Shown here: piece after piece, positions 13,901 through 27,400 of the stretch
Layout of the letters: each line of letters opens with the position of its first letter
How positions within the stretch are numbered: position 1 is the stretch's first letter
Source of the DNA: Sipunculus nudus
Lineage: Eukaryota > Annelida > Sipuncula > Golfingiida > Sipunculidae
Direction: 5' to 3'
Assembly: GCA_026874595.1 (NCBI GenBank)
Contig: CM049307.1
Span: 50,783,370-50,847,369, forward strand
Length of the DNA: 64,000 bases
Notes under the pieces: generated by a model
What the model saw: only the letters and a program-made list of their open reading frames with translations
The model's database searches: none
Told to the model about the DNA's origin: nothing
Position numbers and translations under genes: made by a program

Positions 13901-16900
13901 ACCTGATATCCAAGGGGACAACTTACAATATGAAAAAGTTAAAGTATTCTCATGTATATTAAGTATCAGAACTTTTTACTACAAAAGAAACAGGTTAGTC
14001 ATTGATCACTATACAGCATGGAATGTTGAGAGATTTCATATGCACTGGCATGGTAAACATGCCTATTTTCCGTGTCGCTTGGGAAACCATACAGAACTGG
14101 CATAAATCACTAAATGAAGTTATTCATTTTGCTTGATACACATTCTGTTAAATCTGTGTAGATGGAATCTCACCTTACTAATCAGTCAATATTCAGCATT
14201 CTGCATGCCGGATCCCAATTCAGTGCATATGGAATCTTAGCTTAATTCTCTCATTTAGTTTTCATCATCTAGTTAAAGGACTATCCTGCTTACTCACCTT
14301 AACATATTTGAGAGTAGGTGTGATAGTTTTGTTTATGGGGAGCGGGTCTGAGCCGTTGGGTCTGAAAATGTACGCCCCTGATGACTGAGCCTTGTCATCA
14401 TGGTTGTCACCTTTAAATGCCTGGTAGTACAGCAGTGCCTGGCTCAGCTTCATACTCAGTTTCTTAGGAATATTCATGGCTGACTTGAGAAGACCGGTGG
14501 TGCCATCAAATGTCAGACTTAGGTACTATAAACACATAAATGTATGTGTATACAGTTTATTATGAAAATATGTAACAAGTTATATTAACAAATATGCATA
14601 TATTATTTACTGTACAAACCTGTTACACATTAAGAAATAAATAATTTTGATAAAACTATCAATAAATTGTATAAGGATGTAAAAATTGTTAAAATCTTGC
14701 TTGCAATGGTAAGCCATATTATATACACTGGTTATTTTAATGAAGAGTATTTGTTTTTTATTTCTTTAGGGGGTAAACTTTCAATAAAGTTGAGGACTGC
14801 TGGGAATTTATAGCAGTAAATCAGCACAGAGATGCTATTAGTAGCAATTATTGTAGATTATTGAAAAGCCTTTCATTTGACATTTTGGGTCAGGAAATTT
14901 CAATCTATGGCTAAGTCCTTAGATATAAGCCTGGATGTCTGCAGCTTTAATGTGAATGTAGGTAGCGCCATCTGTCAAAAATTATGAAAGTTATCCAGGA
15001 TGAAAATACATGCAAAATTTCAGGTGGATAAGTCAAACCACTGCAGAGATATGAGTGATTTTATCCCAAAGTAGATGAACAGATGGACGCTGTGCAGAAT
15101 GGTTGCATGTGGCACCACCATTTTTATGTATGTTATAAAGCTATCCAAGGGCTACATTTATGCAAAATTTTTAGCCTGATTGCTCAAACAAGTCCAAAGA
15201 TATGTGAGTTAATGTGTCAAAACAGACGCACAGATGGACACACTGGAGATAGAAAAGGTCATAGGTCAACACAAAATATTTTGGCACCAGTTCACATGTG
15301 ACCCAATAATCGTGTAAAGTTTCAGAAAAATCTGTCCAATGGATTTAGAGTTCTATTTGGGAAATGAACTTGACGGTGGCGGCCAAACCTGGTCAAAAAC
15401 ACAGTATCCACAAAATATTGTCGGATACAATTAAGTCACAAAGTTGTCTAATCAGGTCCCATACTTCAGCTTTATTATTCACATTAATCAGGAAATTTTA
15501 AAAGGATCGAAAATGTAGCCTCAAACAGAAAGTTTATCTTCTGTTTCCTGCAGAATCTTCCATTTAACTTGAGGTCTCAGGTCACTTTCAACCAGTGAGT
15601 ACAAAGACTGTGGCCGCATGACACTCAGTTCACACAGAATATAGTTTGTGCTAACATTTCTTCCTCCTGTATTAATCAGGTTCTTTTCTAAAATTATCTT
15701 AGAAATATGAACACTTCCTAAAAGATTCCTTCTGCATAGAAAAGGACATGTCATCAAGTATAAGGCCAAAAAAAAGATATGGTTCTCAGGCACAGCCTTC
15801 ATCAATTTTAACATCCCGCATCAAAAACTTTGATTTTGATTTTCATCTTTCAAGATGATAAAATAATACCATCTGATAAGAATTCCTTTGTTATGTAGTG
15901 CTTTTACCTGTTTAGCCAAAAAATTCTGTTATTATCATGATGATTTTCACTGATAATATGACATTTTTATCTAAACATACAAAAAAAAAGGTAAAAAAGA
16001 TTGCCCGCCCGCACTGATTTTTGAAAAAAAAAGAGTGCCTGTGAACCATACTTTTTTTTTGGGGGGGGGGGGGGGGCGCTTTAAGGCTTACTTTGTTTGC
16101 AGCATATTTTTATAAGATCATATCACAACAACTCATACAAGGGATAAAAGGGATATAGCAGGAACAGATACTAACCTGGTTTTCCAGGACCACATCACTA
16201 GTCTCTACATTCTCTTCTTTTGGAGGCATTGCTTCAGATTCTAAGAATATTAATACATTCTTTATATGCTTCATTTATAATTTAGTGACTTATTTATATG
16301 CTTAACGCTTCATTTAATGTCTAGACACAGGTTTTACTGTTAACTGTTTACTGGGTTAAGAAGAAGCAACCAGGTTCTATATCAACAAAGGCAAACTATG
16401 GCTAACAACCTTCTGTGGCAGGCAAGGTCTCTTTCTGTGACCTGCAAAGGGTTGTGTTACCAGAAATGAACTACAGCATTGAGCACGAGTATATTTCAGA
16501 TTTTACCTACATCTTTAAATTAACACCTGTTTCAAAAAAAGTTATCATAACAAAAAAGCAATGAAAAATAATTGTATCTTTTTAGTTTATTATTTGGTAA
16601 ATTTATTTTTTGTCAAATGCAGCCCACTAGAGAACTTAAGGATGTTCCATATGGCACATGGTGAGAAAAATTTGCCAATTTCTGTTCTAAATGTTAGACC
16701 GGAAGATGTTAATTTTTATGTGGTTTTAGTATCAATTTTTGAACAGAAGGCTATAGTCCATGCCAAAACCCTTGTTCACATGTTTATTTGCCATAACTGT
16801 TATACAAATATTCTTTACAAATGATTTTTGTCCTAACACATATTTGCAGATGTTCCATCAATTATGTGTAATGTTATCAGATATTTATTTAAAAGTATTT

Positions 16901-19900
16901 ACTTTGGAAACTCTATTACATTGTTTTTGTCGATGGATCAAGGATGGTGTCTTTCCGATTAAGCTGGACAGCAAGTTCCTCCATAAAAAATTTTTAAATG
17001 TCTATGCGTCCATGAGTCTTTTATAAGACAAAAGTGATATCTTATAAGACACATCATGGTCGGTCGTGCATGACGTTGCCTTGTCTGACATCACCAGCTG
17101 GAATGGCTTATTTATTTCTCAGTTCACCAGCATTGAACATGTTGCAAACATTGATGGCTGTCCTGTACATATTTTAGATTTTTTGTCTTATAAAAATTCA
17201 GTTCAATGTAACACTTTATTTTTCATTCAGATTGAAGGCTGAATCGCTCCTTCAACCACTGGGCCAGAAATGAACCTTTCAAAACACTACATAAAATAGC
17301 TTTCCAGTATAGCAAAAGGTATTCAGCAACTTAAGCCAAGGTAAGGGCACCCAGTGTTTACCTGCTTGCTGCTGAACAAAGAACGTTTTGTAGCCAAGTG
17401 GAGGCAGTGTAGCAGCAAACACCAGCTCTCCAGTAGCAATGCTGCCGTTATGAGCTGGAATGGCTTTGGTGGCTGCTGACAGTGGCACAATCTGTTAAAA
17501 AATAAAAATAAAACATCAAGGTCATGATCAGAGTGGATTTTAATATTAGCAGATAAATAAAGCTCTAGCAAAATGGACAACGTTTGTTATGAGGTAAAAC
17601 TGATTATACTGGATATCAAGGATGTCTATAATCAACAGGAATATTTATATTTGTAAGGTAATAAAAATAGCAAGTATTCAACTACAGTAAAAGTTAAAAC
17701 ATGTGTAATAAGATGACCTGAGGGACTTGTCAAAAGTGGTCTTAACTCCAAGGTAGTCCTATTATATAGTTATAACTTATGTGAATGCTTTAATTTGGTT
17801 AACTTAAGGTGGCCTTAAAAGTTAGATGGTCTTTTTAGATAGGTGGTCTTTCAGAAAGGCTCCACTAAAATATGAAATTAGACAAATAAAACAGCATCCT
17901 GATTAGTGTTTATGCAATGATAATTGAATATTTTCAGCAATAAAAACTAAATAATACTCAGACATGAATTTAATTTTCTTGTAATAACACCTGAAATAAA
18001 TAATGTTTGCATACTTAAGAAGTTGTAGTTCCTCTTATTTTTTACATAAACTTTACCTGAGATTTGACTGTGGTCATATCTGGTCCTGTCACCATGTAAT
18101 TAGATCCACTGACTGGCACCCTGACCCAGTTAGACACCATACGTCCGATGGGGTTGTACAAAGTCACTGTGAACTGTAACAAATTTCAAGCAAGACAATA
18201 ATAACGAGAATATCAGTATACAATAGAATATATCTAAACATTTCCACTTTAAAATAAATCTAATCTTACTGAAAATATAACAGAAGGAAACTAAATGTTG
18301 ACTGTATTCATGCTGTAGTCATCCAAGTTTTATAATGAATTAGCAATATTCAATGACAAATATTCACTAGGTCTCAAGGATCTGAAAGATCTTTATCAAA
18401 CATTTTGTGGGAAATTACAGCCTCCTTTATAAGTAAATTTAGCAGTCAATTGTAAAATAAGCTTCATGTTCAGTTAGCCATAAGCAAAATGACTATCTCC
18501 ATCTCTAACACATAACTTCATACTTACTGTCCAGATCAACTTATTTTTTACACAAATATAAGACGAAATTTCCCTCATATACTAAATCTAAGGTAATACT
18601 TATTTCAAATTAACAATTAATCACTTTTTTATTTAAAATACCTTAAAGTGAAGATTTAAAGAGTGCACAATCAGTTAAATGGTGAAAATATAGCCAAATA
18701 TACAATATATCTCATAAGAAATATGACAAGAGTATCCAAAGCTAATAATTTCTCGTTTATTTAAGCATATCTATGCAGTTACGTAATAAATGTTTAAAGC
18801 CATCTATGTGATTCTGGTAGTGGTTGACCTAAGAAATACTGACACATAATAATGATATAATCCTGTTTCAGAATGACACTTATCACTGACCATTATCAAC
18901 TTACCTGTTTATTTTGCTCAGACACAGGACAGTAGCTGACATTTGTCAACTGACAAAATCCCTGTTTTGGTGCTGGAGTGCTGGACTCCTGCATGACCTT
19001 ACCCATGGCTGAGTTCACCACATCCTTAAAAGGGATTACATCTCATTTGCATATTTAATAAACAGGTTTGATACTTACTGCCTGTTATGTATTATAATGA
19101 TAATAATAAAAGTGTTTTTTTTTTCTGAGGATAAACAGTTATACTCACAACTGCAACTTCTTTGGTAATCAGGTGTTTAATATTCAGAACCACAGTGATT
19201 TTACAATAAAAGATGCCCTGATTGTGATTTAGTACCATCTGGTGGGCATTGTGTTAACTAAAGTATCCTGGATGGCATAAATACTGACAATTTTACATGA
19301 TTATAGAGATTGTTCTAGACCTTTATAAAGGGTATTCTTTCTGCCCCTCCCTCTGAAAAGTTTGTGTTTTTCACATAAAATTCCATTACTTAAGATTCAT
19401 CCATCACCTATAAAAGAATACAAAAGTAATCTCTCAGTGTAAGGAAAACAGGCTCCATAACTTGAAAGACAGAATCATTTATGTGAAATACATTGCAACT
19501 GAGAAGATCTTCAAGTTAATTAAGGGTAGTATTCCTCAAATAATATATCCTAGGATTTCTCATAAACATCCAGTTAAGTTGGGTTTTTTACCTGACATTC
19601 TTGGATGCCAGCAGCTATTCTTTCAGCATAGTCATAAGCAACTGCCTGTTTCTCTGTTCCACTGTAAACAAAAAAAGGTATTGGTTTCAAGAGGCAACAC
19701 AAATGGAGGGTCATGGACACAAAAAATTACATATTTTTTTCATATTTTGGTTTTATATTTTATGATACAAATGAATTCACCAGGTCAGGTTGTATTAAAT
19801 TGGAAAATAACAGAAGAATAAAATATGGTTAGGGAAATGTAGTCAATAATATTTAATAATGTTGAGTTTATTTTTATCATTAGTTGTGTTGATTGGTAGA

Positions 19901-22900
19901 TCACATTGTTTATGTATCAAGTAATGGAACTTACTAGGCTAAAGTCTGTTATGATTGGCTCAGAGAAGATTCTAGAGAATCCAGGTGCTTCTATGAGGCT
20001 CTGTGGTAGTTTCCACCTGAACAGGTTCCACAACTCTTTGTTACTAGAACTTTGCGTATGACACATGTTTCGAGATGTACATCGGCACCAAGCGGGGTGT
20101 TGAGAGGACGATTATAGGTCCTGGAGTTTTATTTTTAGCCAAGCAGGGCATACAGGAATACTTTGTGTGTTGTATTTGGAGCCAGTTATGGCAGGCAAAA
20201 GCCAGAAAACTGTGTATTGTGAAAGAACTGTTTATAAGACAGAGACCTGTCAATGGTGAGGAAAACACAAACAAACTTGTTTTGTTGCATCACCTGGACT
20301 AGAAATTTCTGGACTATTGCGTGAAAGATCCCAAGAAATATATCTCCACAACATGTGTGGTGCAACATTTTACATTATATTGTGGTATATAATACACCAG
20401 TACATTTTTTAATGTCCATGAATTAGCACTGTGCTCCACATAGGGGTGTTTTATACAACATTTTTAAGTAATAACCTGTTCCTTAATTAAATCATTTTCA
20501 CAGATGCCTTTTTTTAATAAGGTAGTAAGCACTGGTCAGTGACTGAGACAAATTTGATCTTTTTAGGGACACACTGAAACCTGGGGCCTGTTGCAATAAT
20601 ATTTTACTGGACTTAAGCCCAGTTGGGGGCCTAAATACCATGATTACAATTGTGACATCATAATGGTTACCATGGTGACACACAGATGCCCCTGGGCTTA
20701 AGTCACCTACATGACTTAAGTCACCTTATTGCAACACACCCCAGGGCCCAAACTGAGAAACAAGGGCCCAATTACTGGTAAACACTTGAAGATAACATTT
20801 AGAAATAAAAGAAATGGTCATGAATCCTGTTTAATCATGATGACTGCATCTATCCATTCCCAATCAAATCAAAGTACAGGTGAAAAGATGTATTTTTAGT
20901 GTTAAACTCTTTTTAAGGGTCAATTTATCTAAATTTGGGATTGTCTAAACACCTGTTTCTGTAAACCACCTTGGGCCTGGCCATTTGTCAGACTATATAT
21001 TTTATAGTTAAAAATTCCCATATATTACTGAATTTTACAAATATTTCTGGTGTTGATGGTTAGAGTACTGTCCATTCCATTATAATCACTTGGAAAATGT
21101 GTAAAATTCGCAAATAAAACATGTTTGATAAGGCCGTTTTCATTGGGCCCAGGTTTATATGCCCTATACCTGCATATCCAAGGCATGGTCACAGAGAAGT
21201 TCTGTGACAAAATTCCAATCCGACCTTCATAAATTAATAAAATTAATTTAACTTACCTGACAGCATCATGATGCTGAGCCACACCCATAGCTCTCCCTGT
21301 AATAAGGCAATGTAAAAGGTGTTATTCTTCATATTTAATTTAACTTGCATCATCACAGTTATATGTTACTTAATAAAATTTTGGGATGGGAGTTTTACAT
21401 AGTTATTATAAGAGTTTATTAATTTGAAAAATAGGTTAAACTAAACTTATAATGTCTGAAATTGTAAAATATTAGTTGAATATACTATATTAATGTAACA
21501 TTATATTTAAAGGCACTCAATAATGCATATTACTGTTTATTGCACAAAATTCCTTGTTTGCTCTGAATAATAAATTTAAAGTAAATAATGAGAGGCATGC
21601 CATATACCTCTTGGAGGTTGACCTCCAACCCTTCTTCATCACTGGCACAAATTAAATATTTGTTTGTAAAGAATTGTACAGACATGTACCATATATTCTA
21701 TTACATACTTGTCAAAAAAGTTCAATTCAATTCAAACTTATTTAATGTCTCTCAAAATCAACTAATAACTGTTATACCAATTTAATTTGTTTTCCATATT
21801 AAGACTTTATTTATTGCATTTCATCCCTCTTATTTGAAAGATTCAAACCAGGTCCTTTTTTAAAGTTATCAAACTTAATCCAAACTCTGTTAGGCCACAC
21901 AATAAAATAGTTGTTCTATGCATTTGCTGTTCCTGTTTTTCATGGATCCATATGGTGCAAATAAGGACAATGTCGCTGGTTATGTTGCTAATTTGTCTTC
22001 TTGATTCAATTCCTGGAAGGAATTCTCAGAGGAATGGAAAATGGACTGGATTTTATGTTGAAATGATGTACCATTACAAGTATTGAATTACTTTATTTTT
22101 CCTGCAAAGCTTACAAAATTACACATACTGTATATCAAACAATAACTGAGTAATAAATTTGCTTGCTTGCAGCATATGTATTGTACTCAGAATCCAAAGA
22201 ACAACTAGAATACGGGTAGTCGACAAGCGACTACATGTATCCGCCTAAGTCAGAGTGGAACAGGTGAAGTGAGGCATGGATTGAGTGGCAATGGGAAAAG
22301 AGTGTTGCATATTAGCATGGATGTCTGCAGCCAAATTGTGTATGTAGGTTGCCCCCCCCCCCCCCCACCACAAAATCAAGAAAGCAGTCCAAGTTGTATA
22401 CATATGCAAAATTTAAGGCAGATAAGTCAAACCACTACATGTATATGAGTGATTTTAGCCCGTGGAAGACAAACAGATGAACGCTGAGCAAAAATGGTTG
22501 CAGTTGACGCCACCAGTTTTGCGAATGATAAAGAGCTATGTGAGAACTATACACATGCAAAACTTTGGTCCAATCGGTCAAAAGGTTCCCAAGAAATGAG
22601 CTTGGATGTCTGCTGCATAAACTAGGATGCAGGTGGCGCCACCTGTCATAAAAATCAAGAGAGCTGTCGAGGATGTATAAACCTGCAAAATTTTAGGCAG
22701 ATATGTCAAACCACTGCCGAGATATGAGTGATTTTATCCCATGGCAGACAAACAGACAGGAGCTGTGCAAAAATGGCTGCAGGTTGCGCCACCAGTTTTG
22801 CGTATGATGAAGAGCTATGTGAGATCTATACACATGCAAAATTTTGGCCCAATCGGTCAAACGGTTCCCGAGATATGAGCTTGGATGTCTGCAGCGTAAA

Positions 22901-24384
22901 CGTGAATGTAGGTGGTGCCACCTGTCATAAAATCAGAAAAGCTATCCAGGATGTTTACGCATGCCGAATTTCAGGTGAATTAGTCAAGTCACTGCACAGA
23001 TATGAGTGATTTTAACCCAAGACAGACGAACAGATGGACACTGTGCAAACATGGTTGCAGGTGGCGCCACCATTTTTTGTGTATGTTAAAAAGCTCTCCA
23101 AGGGCTACATTTGTGCAAAAAAATTTTCCTGATCGTTCAAATGGTTCCCGAGATATGAGCTTGGATGTCTGCAGCGTAAACATAAATGTAGGTGGCGCCA
23201 CCTGTCATAAAATCAGAAAAGCTATCCAGGATGTTTACACATGCCGAATTTCAGGTGAATTAGTCTAGTCACTGCAGAGATATGAGTGATTTTAACCCAA
23301 GACAGACCAACAGATGGACACTGTGCAAACATGGTTGCAGGTGGCGCCACCATTTTTTGTGTATGTTATAAAGCTCTCCAAGGGCTACATTTGTGCAAAA
23401 AAAATCCTGATCGGTCAAACGGTTCCCGAGATATGTGGGTTTATGTGTGGAAACAGACGCACAAACGGACGCAGAGCGCAGAGGAAAGGTCAGAGGTCAA
23501 AACAAAATCGGGGCGCAACAGTTCACATGTGACCCCAACATAATCCCGGGTTTCGTAAAATTCCGCCCAGCGGTTACGGAGGAGTTCTCCGGACACCTAC
23601 GCGGCGGCGGCAGCGGCGTGCAGCTGAAAATATAGTATCTGCAAAACTCTGTTTTGGCGGATACAATTAATTTTATGGTGGTTTGAGCAATATTTATCCA
23701 AATGCCAATGACATTCTCTTGTTGATCAAGTAGTTCCTGTATCCTGACAAATCTGTCTACTGGGACCAAGTTCTGTATACAGTAAATCCTCAAAATTATG
23801 ACCACCAACAGGACCTTGACATAGTGGTAACATTTTTGAGGTGGTCATCTAAGCAAGGTTTTGATATAAAGAGCAATAACCAATTGGAATCATTAAAACG
23901 TGGTTGTTATTTTGAGGTGGTCACTTAATTGAGGCAGTTGTTAAGCAAGGTTTTACTGTATAAACCAATATGATGATGAAAATAATAACATTTTATGCCC
24001 TTTTTGTTCAAATTTTATTTAACAACTGATCACTTACTGAGGACATCCATTTTGGCGACACTTCCGTCTGCAGGATCAAGTCTAGCAAGTACTCCAAGCT
24101 GCTTACACACCTATAAAATTAAATATTATAATTAAAGTACTAATAATGATTAACAGAATCTGAAGCAATAAAAAAATATAACCTGTAACCTGCTATCCAG
24201 CTGTTCAGGCATTATCACCACTTATAATTATAAAGCTATTTAATCAATATGTTATATCTTATTTTACAAATGAAATTTTTATTATTCCAGCCATAGCCAC
24301 AGAAGTGTGTTGTAAAGAAAAATTTAAGATCATAATAAAATCCACAAACTTAGAACCTCAAAAGTTTTAACAGCTGCTAAGTGG

Positions 24385-24435
<51 letters not shown>

Positions 24436-27400
24436 TATATTTATGCTGATATATATATATATATATTGTATAAAAATAGCTACCTGTAACAAAGATGATG
24501 GTGAATTATGCAGATAATTATTTGATCTGTAAGCTCATAGGAAAGAGTTAAAGAAACATCAATGCAATATGAATATTTTGTTTTATTTGGCTTTCTTGTA
24601 TTTTGCTCTAACATGCCATGTTAGTTTGCCAAATAGGCATGCAGTTTGCCATCAAATGCTTTTAAACATTTCTAATTAAAGAAAATGTAGGAATAGCAGA
24701 GAGAAGTACCACATATATAAAACTTGCATTTAAATAGCTAAAACGAAAACATTCTTTTCATATGTGAAGAGTTACCTGGAGAAAGTTGTTTGTTGATCTG
24801 ACGTAACCTTTGAGCGCTGGTCGGCTGGTGAAGTAACCGGTCCAGAAGGTATGACCACGTGAAGCGTAGGGGAAGAAATCATCACTCTTTGTGGTCAGAG
24901 TCAAGTTGGCCTTGTTTATAGCATAGGTGTAACAGGAAGGAGTAGAGTAGAAGATGTTCACCTTGCTACCCTTACTTTGCTATTTCAAAAAAAAAGAAAA
25001 AAGTTTTATATGAGTGCTCATGTTTTCTTTATACCTCTACCAGGTGGCAGCAGGTGTCATGTTTTACCTTCTTCCTTATTTGGTTGGTCTGTTAACAACT
25101 TTTTGAAAAATTTCTGATACAGATTCTGATAAAATTTGGTGGAAAGTTAGGCAAACATCCAAGGAACAACACTTCATTTTGGCTGACTGCATGTACAAAA
25201 TTGAAAGATCACTCATTGTTTGCACCAAATATCATGGAGAGACACACCTGGATTACAAGTGGGGTTATTTTAGTGGCCCCCTACATTATAATGACAAGTG
25301 AATATACAAAAGTTAGACTACGGTGCACCATGGAAACAAGGCATTTGGCTTATTTCTATAAAAGTTTAAAAAATTATCTTTATCCAATATGCATCTGCTT
25401 ATTGAATCGGTCCCTTTAAAACTGATGAAGGTTAGGAAGTTTCCACACAATGCTCCCATAACTCAAGGGCACTTTACTGGTTTTCAGACCCTTCCATCAT
25501 ACTCACCCTCTGGTTGACATACTTGATCAGCTTGTCAAGGTTGTTATAATTCTCGCGAGCATTTTCCCACTGGAAGTCTGATCCCATGGTCATCATGATA
25601 TGGCCTGATCTGTAGTGCTGGGCCTAAAATGAAAAGTCCATTAAACTTGAGCAGATAGACTTCAATCAGTTAGGGTATACCAAAGAGAGAAAATATTCTA
25701 TACTTGTTGCAAGTGTGCATTTTATGTTAAATTCATCAATTAAAAATTTGTAATATTTGGTCGCCTTAATTGGTTGAAACAAAAGTGTTCTTCTATTCTT
25801 GAAATGGTCTGTATATATAACACAAAGTTTTATTAATTTTTGGTGAAAGCTTTAACACATTTAATGGTTATTTTGAAGTAATCTAGAAGACTAAGGAAAG
25901 TCCATGTATGGATCCATCCATGTACATTTTATATTTTCAATTTTATCAATGCCCACCTGGTCTTGTGCGGCCTTGATGAAATCATCCACACGCTGGTCAA
26001 CATTGTAATCATGGAGACTGGGGTCATCCTATTGAAAAAGAGACTCAGGGGTCTTATAGCTCAACATGACCAAAGAATAAACAGAGATATATCTACACCA
26101 GAAAGAAATTAATCAATTACAGACCCTTATGTCAATCATTTAAGTTTATTAAAAGCTTTAACCACAAGAAATATGAGAAAAATGGTTGTTTATATATGTA
26201 AGAAAACTTATTTATAGCAATTTACTTAATATAACATGAAGGAGAAAATTAAACTTACATTGACCATATGATGCACTTTCAATGGATTTTTTTGCTAAAG
26301 AATTATTGAGTAAAACTGAGTTATTAAACCTAGCAAGTTTAACTAACTCATAACAAGAAGTGGATGCTAGTGTCATCCTGTAAAAATAAAAAAAAATTCT
26401 GCAAGGTTCATGAGAAGCTTCAAGCAGATAGTCACAGAAATAACAATATATATTTTACAATTACCAGTCAAAAGAATGACAAATCCCCAGGAAATAATTC
26501 TAAAATGTTACATATAATGTCCCAAATTAAAATTTTCAAATGAGCAAGTTTTAAGCAAAACCTAAATCTACATAAAGCAATCAATGTAAATGTTTATTGT
26601 CATATCTGTGTCTTGCTACTATTTGTAAAATGTGCATTTAGTCATATACACCAATACAGGTTGACTCTAGCATTCAATATAAATTGATACCAAAAATGCT
26701 GATGTAGCAATGATAATACCAGTTAGGTTTTTAAGCTTCAGTATTTTTTGACTGGGGCTTTGCACTGAATAAGCATAACAACTGGAAAGTTAGTTAATAT
26801 AGTTAATGTTAGCTCCAAGTTATGTCCCAGCTGTGAATGGAACACTGAATAATGCATGGTTGTTCTGTTTTTAGATCAAGCTTACCAACTCCATGTGAGA
26901 TATGTTAACATATAGTATTATTTGGTCATCTCCAGATTAATGTAACAGAACACATTGTATCATTATCATTTTTAAAAACTTCTTCTGATTTTAATGTGGT
27001 ATTCCAAATATTTATGTGGTATTTAGTGGTACCTCTTTCATTTTTGTTTAAGTTAAATCACCTGTTTTGTCAAAAATTTGATGCTTCTACACAACTGAAA
27101 TGTTCATTAACTGGCAATATGACTGTAACAACCAGACTGTAGATAAACTAACACCATAGTATTATGAACCACACTTGCAAATATTCTCTCTCTCTCCCTG
27201 TCTGTCTCTCCCTGTCTGTCTCTGTCTTTCTCTCTGTGTCTCTGCATCTTTCTCTGTCTCTCTATTCCTGTTTCTCTGTCTCTCTTTTTGTCTCTCTCTG
27301 TGTAACTTTAACTCATTCTCTAATCCTCTCCCTCACTCACTCCACAGTCTTTCTCTCTCCCATTTTCTCTCCTTATTTACTCTGTCATTTTTGTCATTCT

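Noticed and set aside
19462..19821. 119-codon plus-strand frame
   Set aside because: It is antisense to mannosidase exon 12 and flanking intron; a shadow of the real exon.
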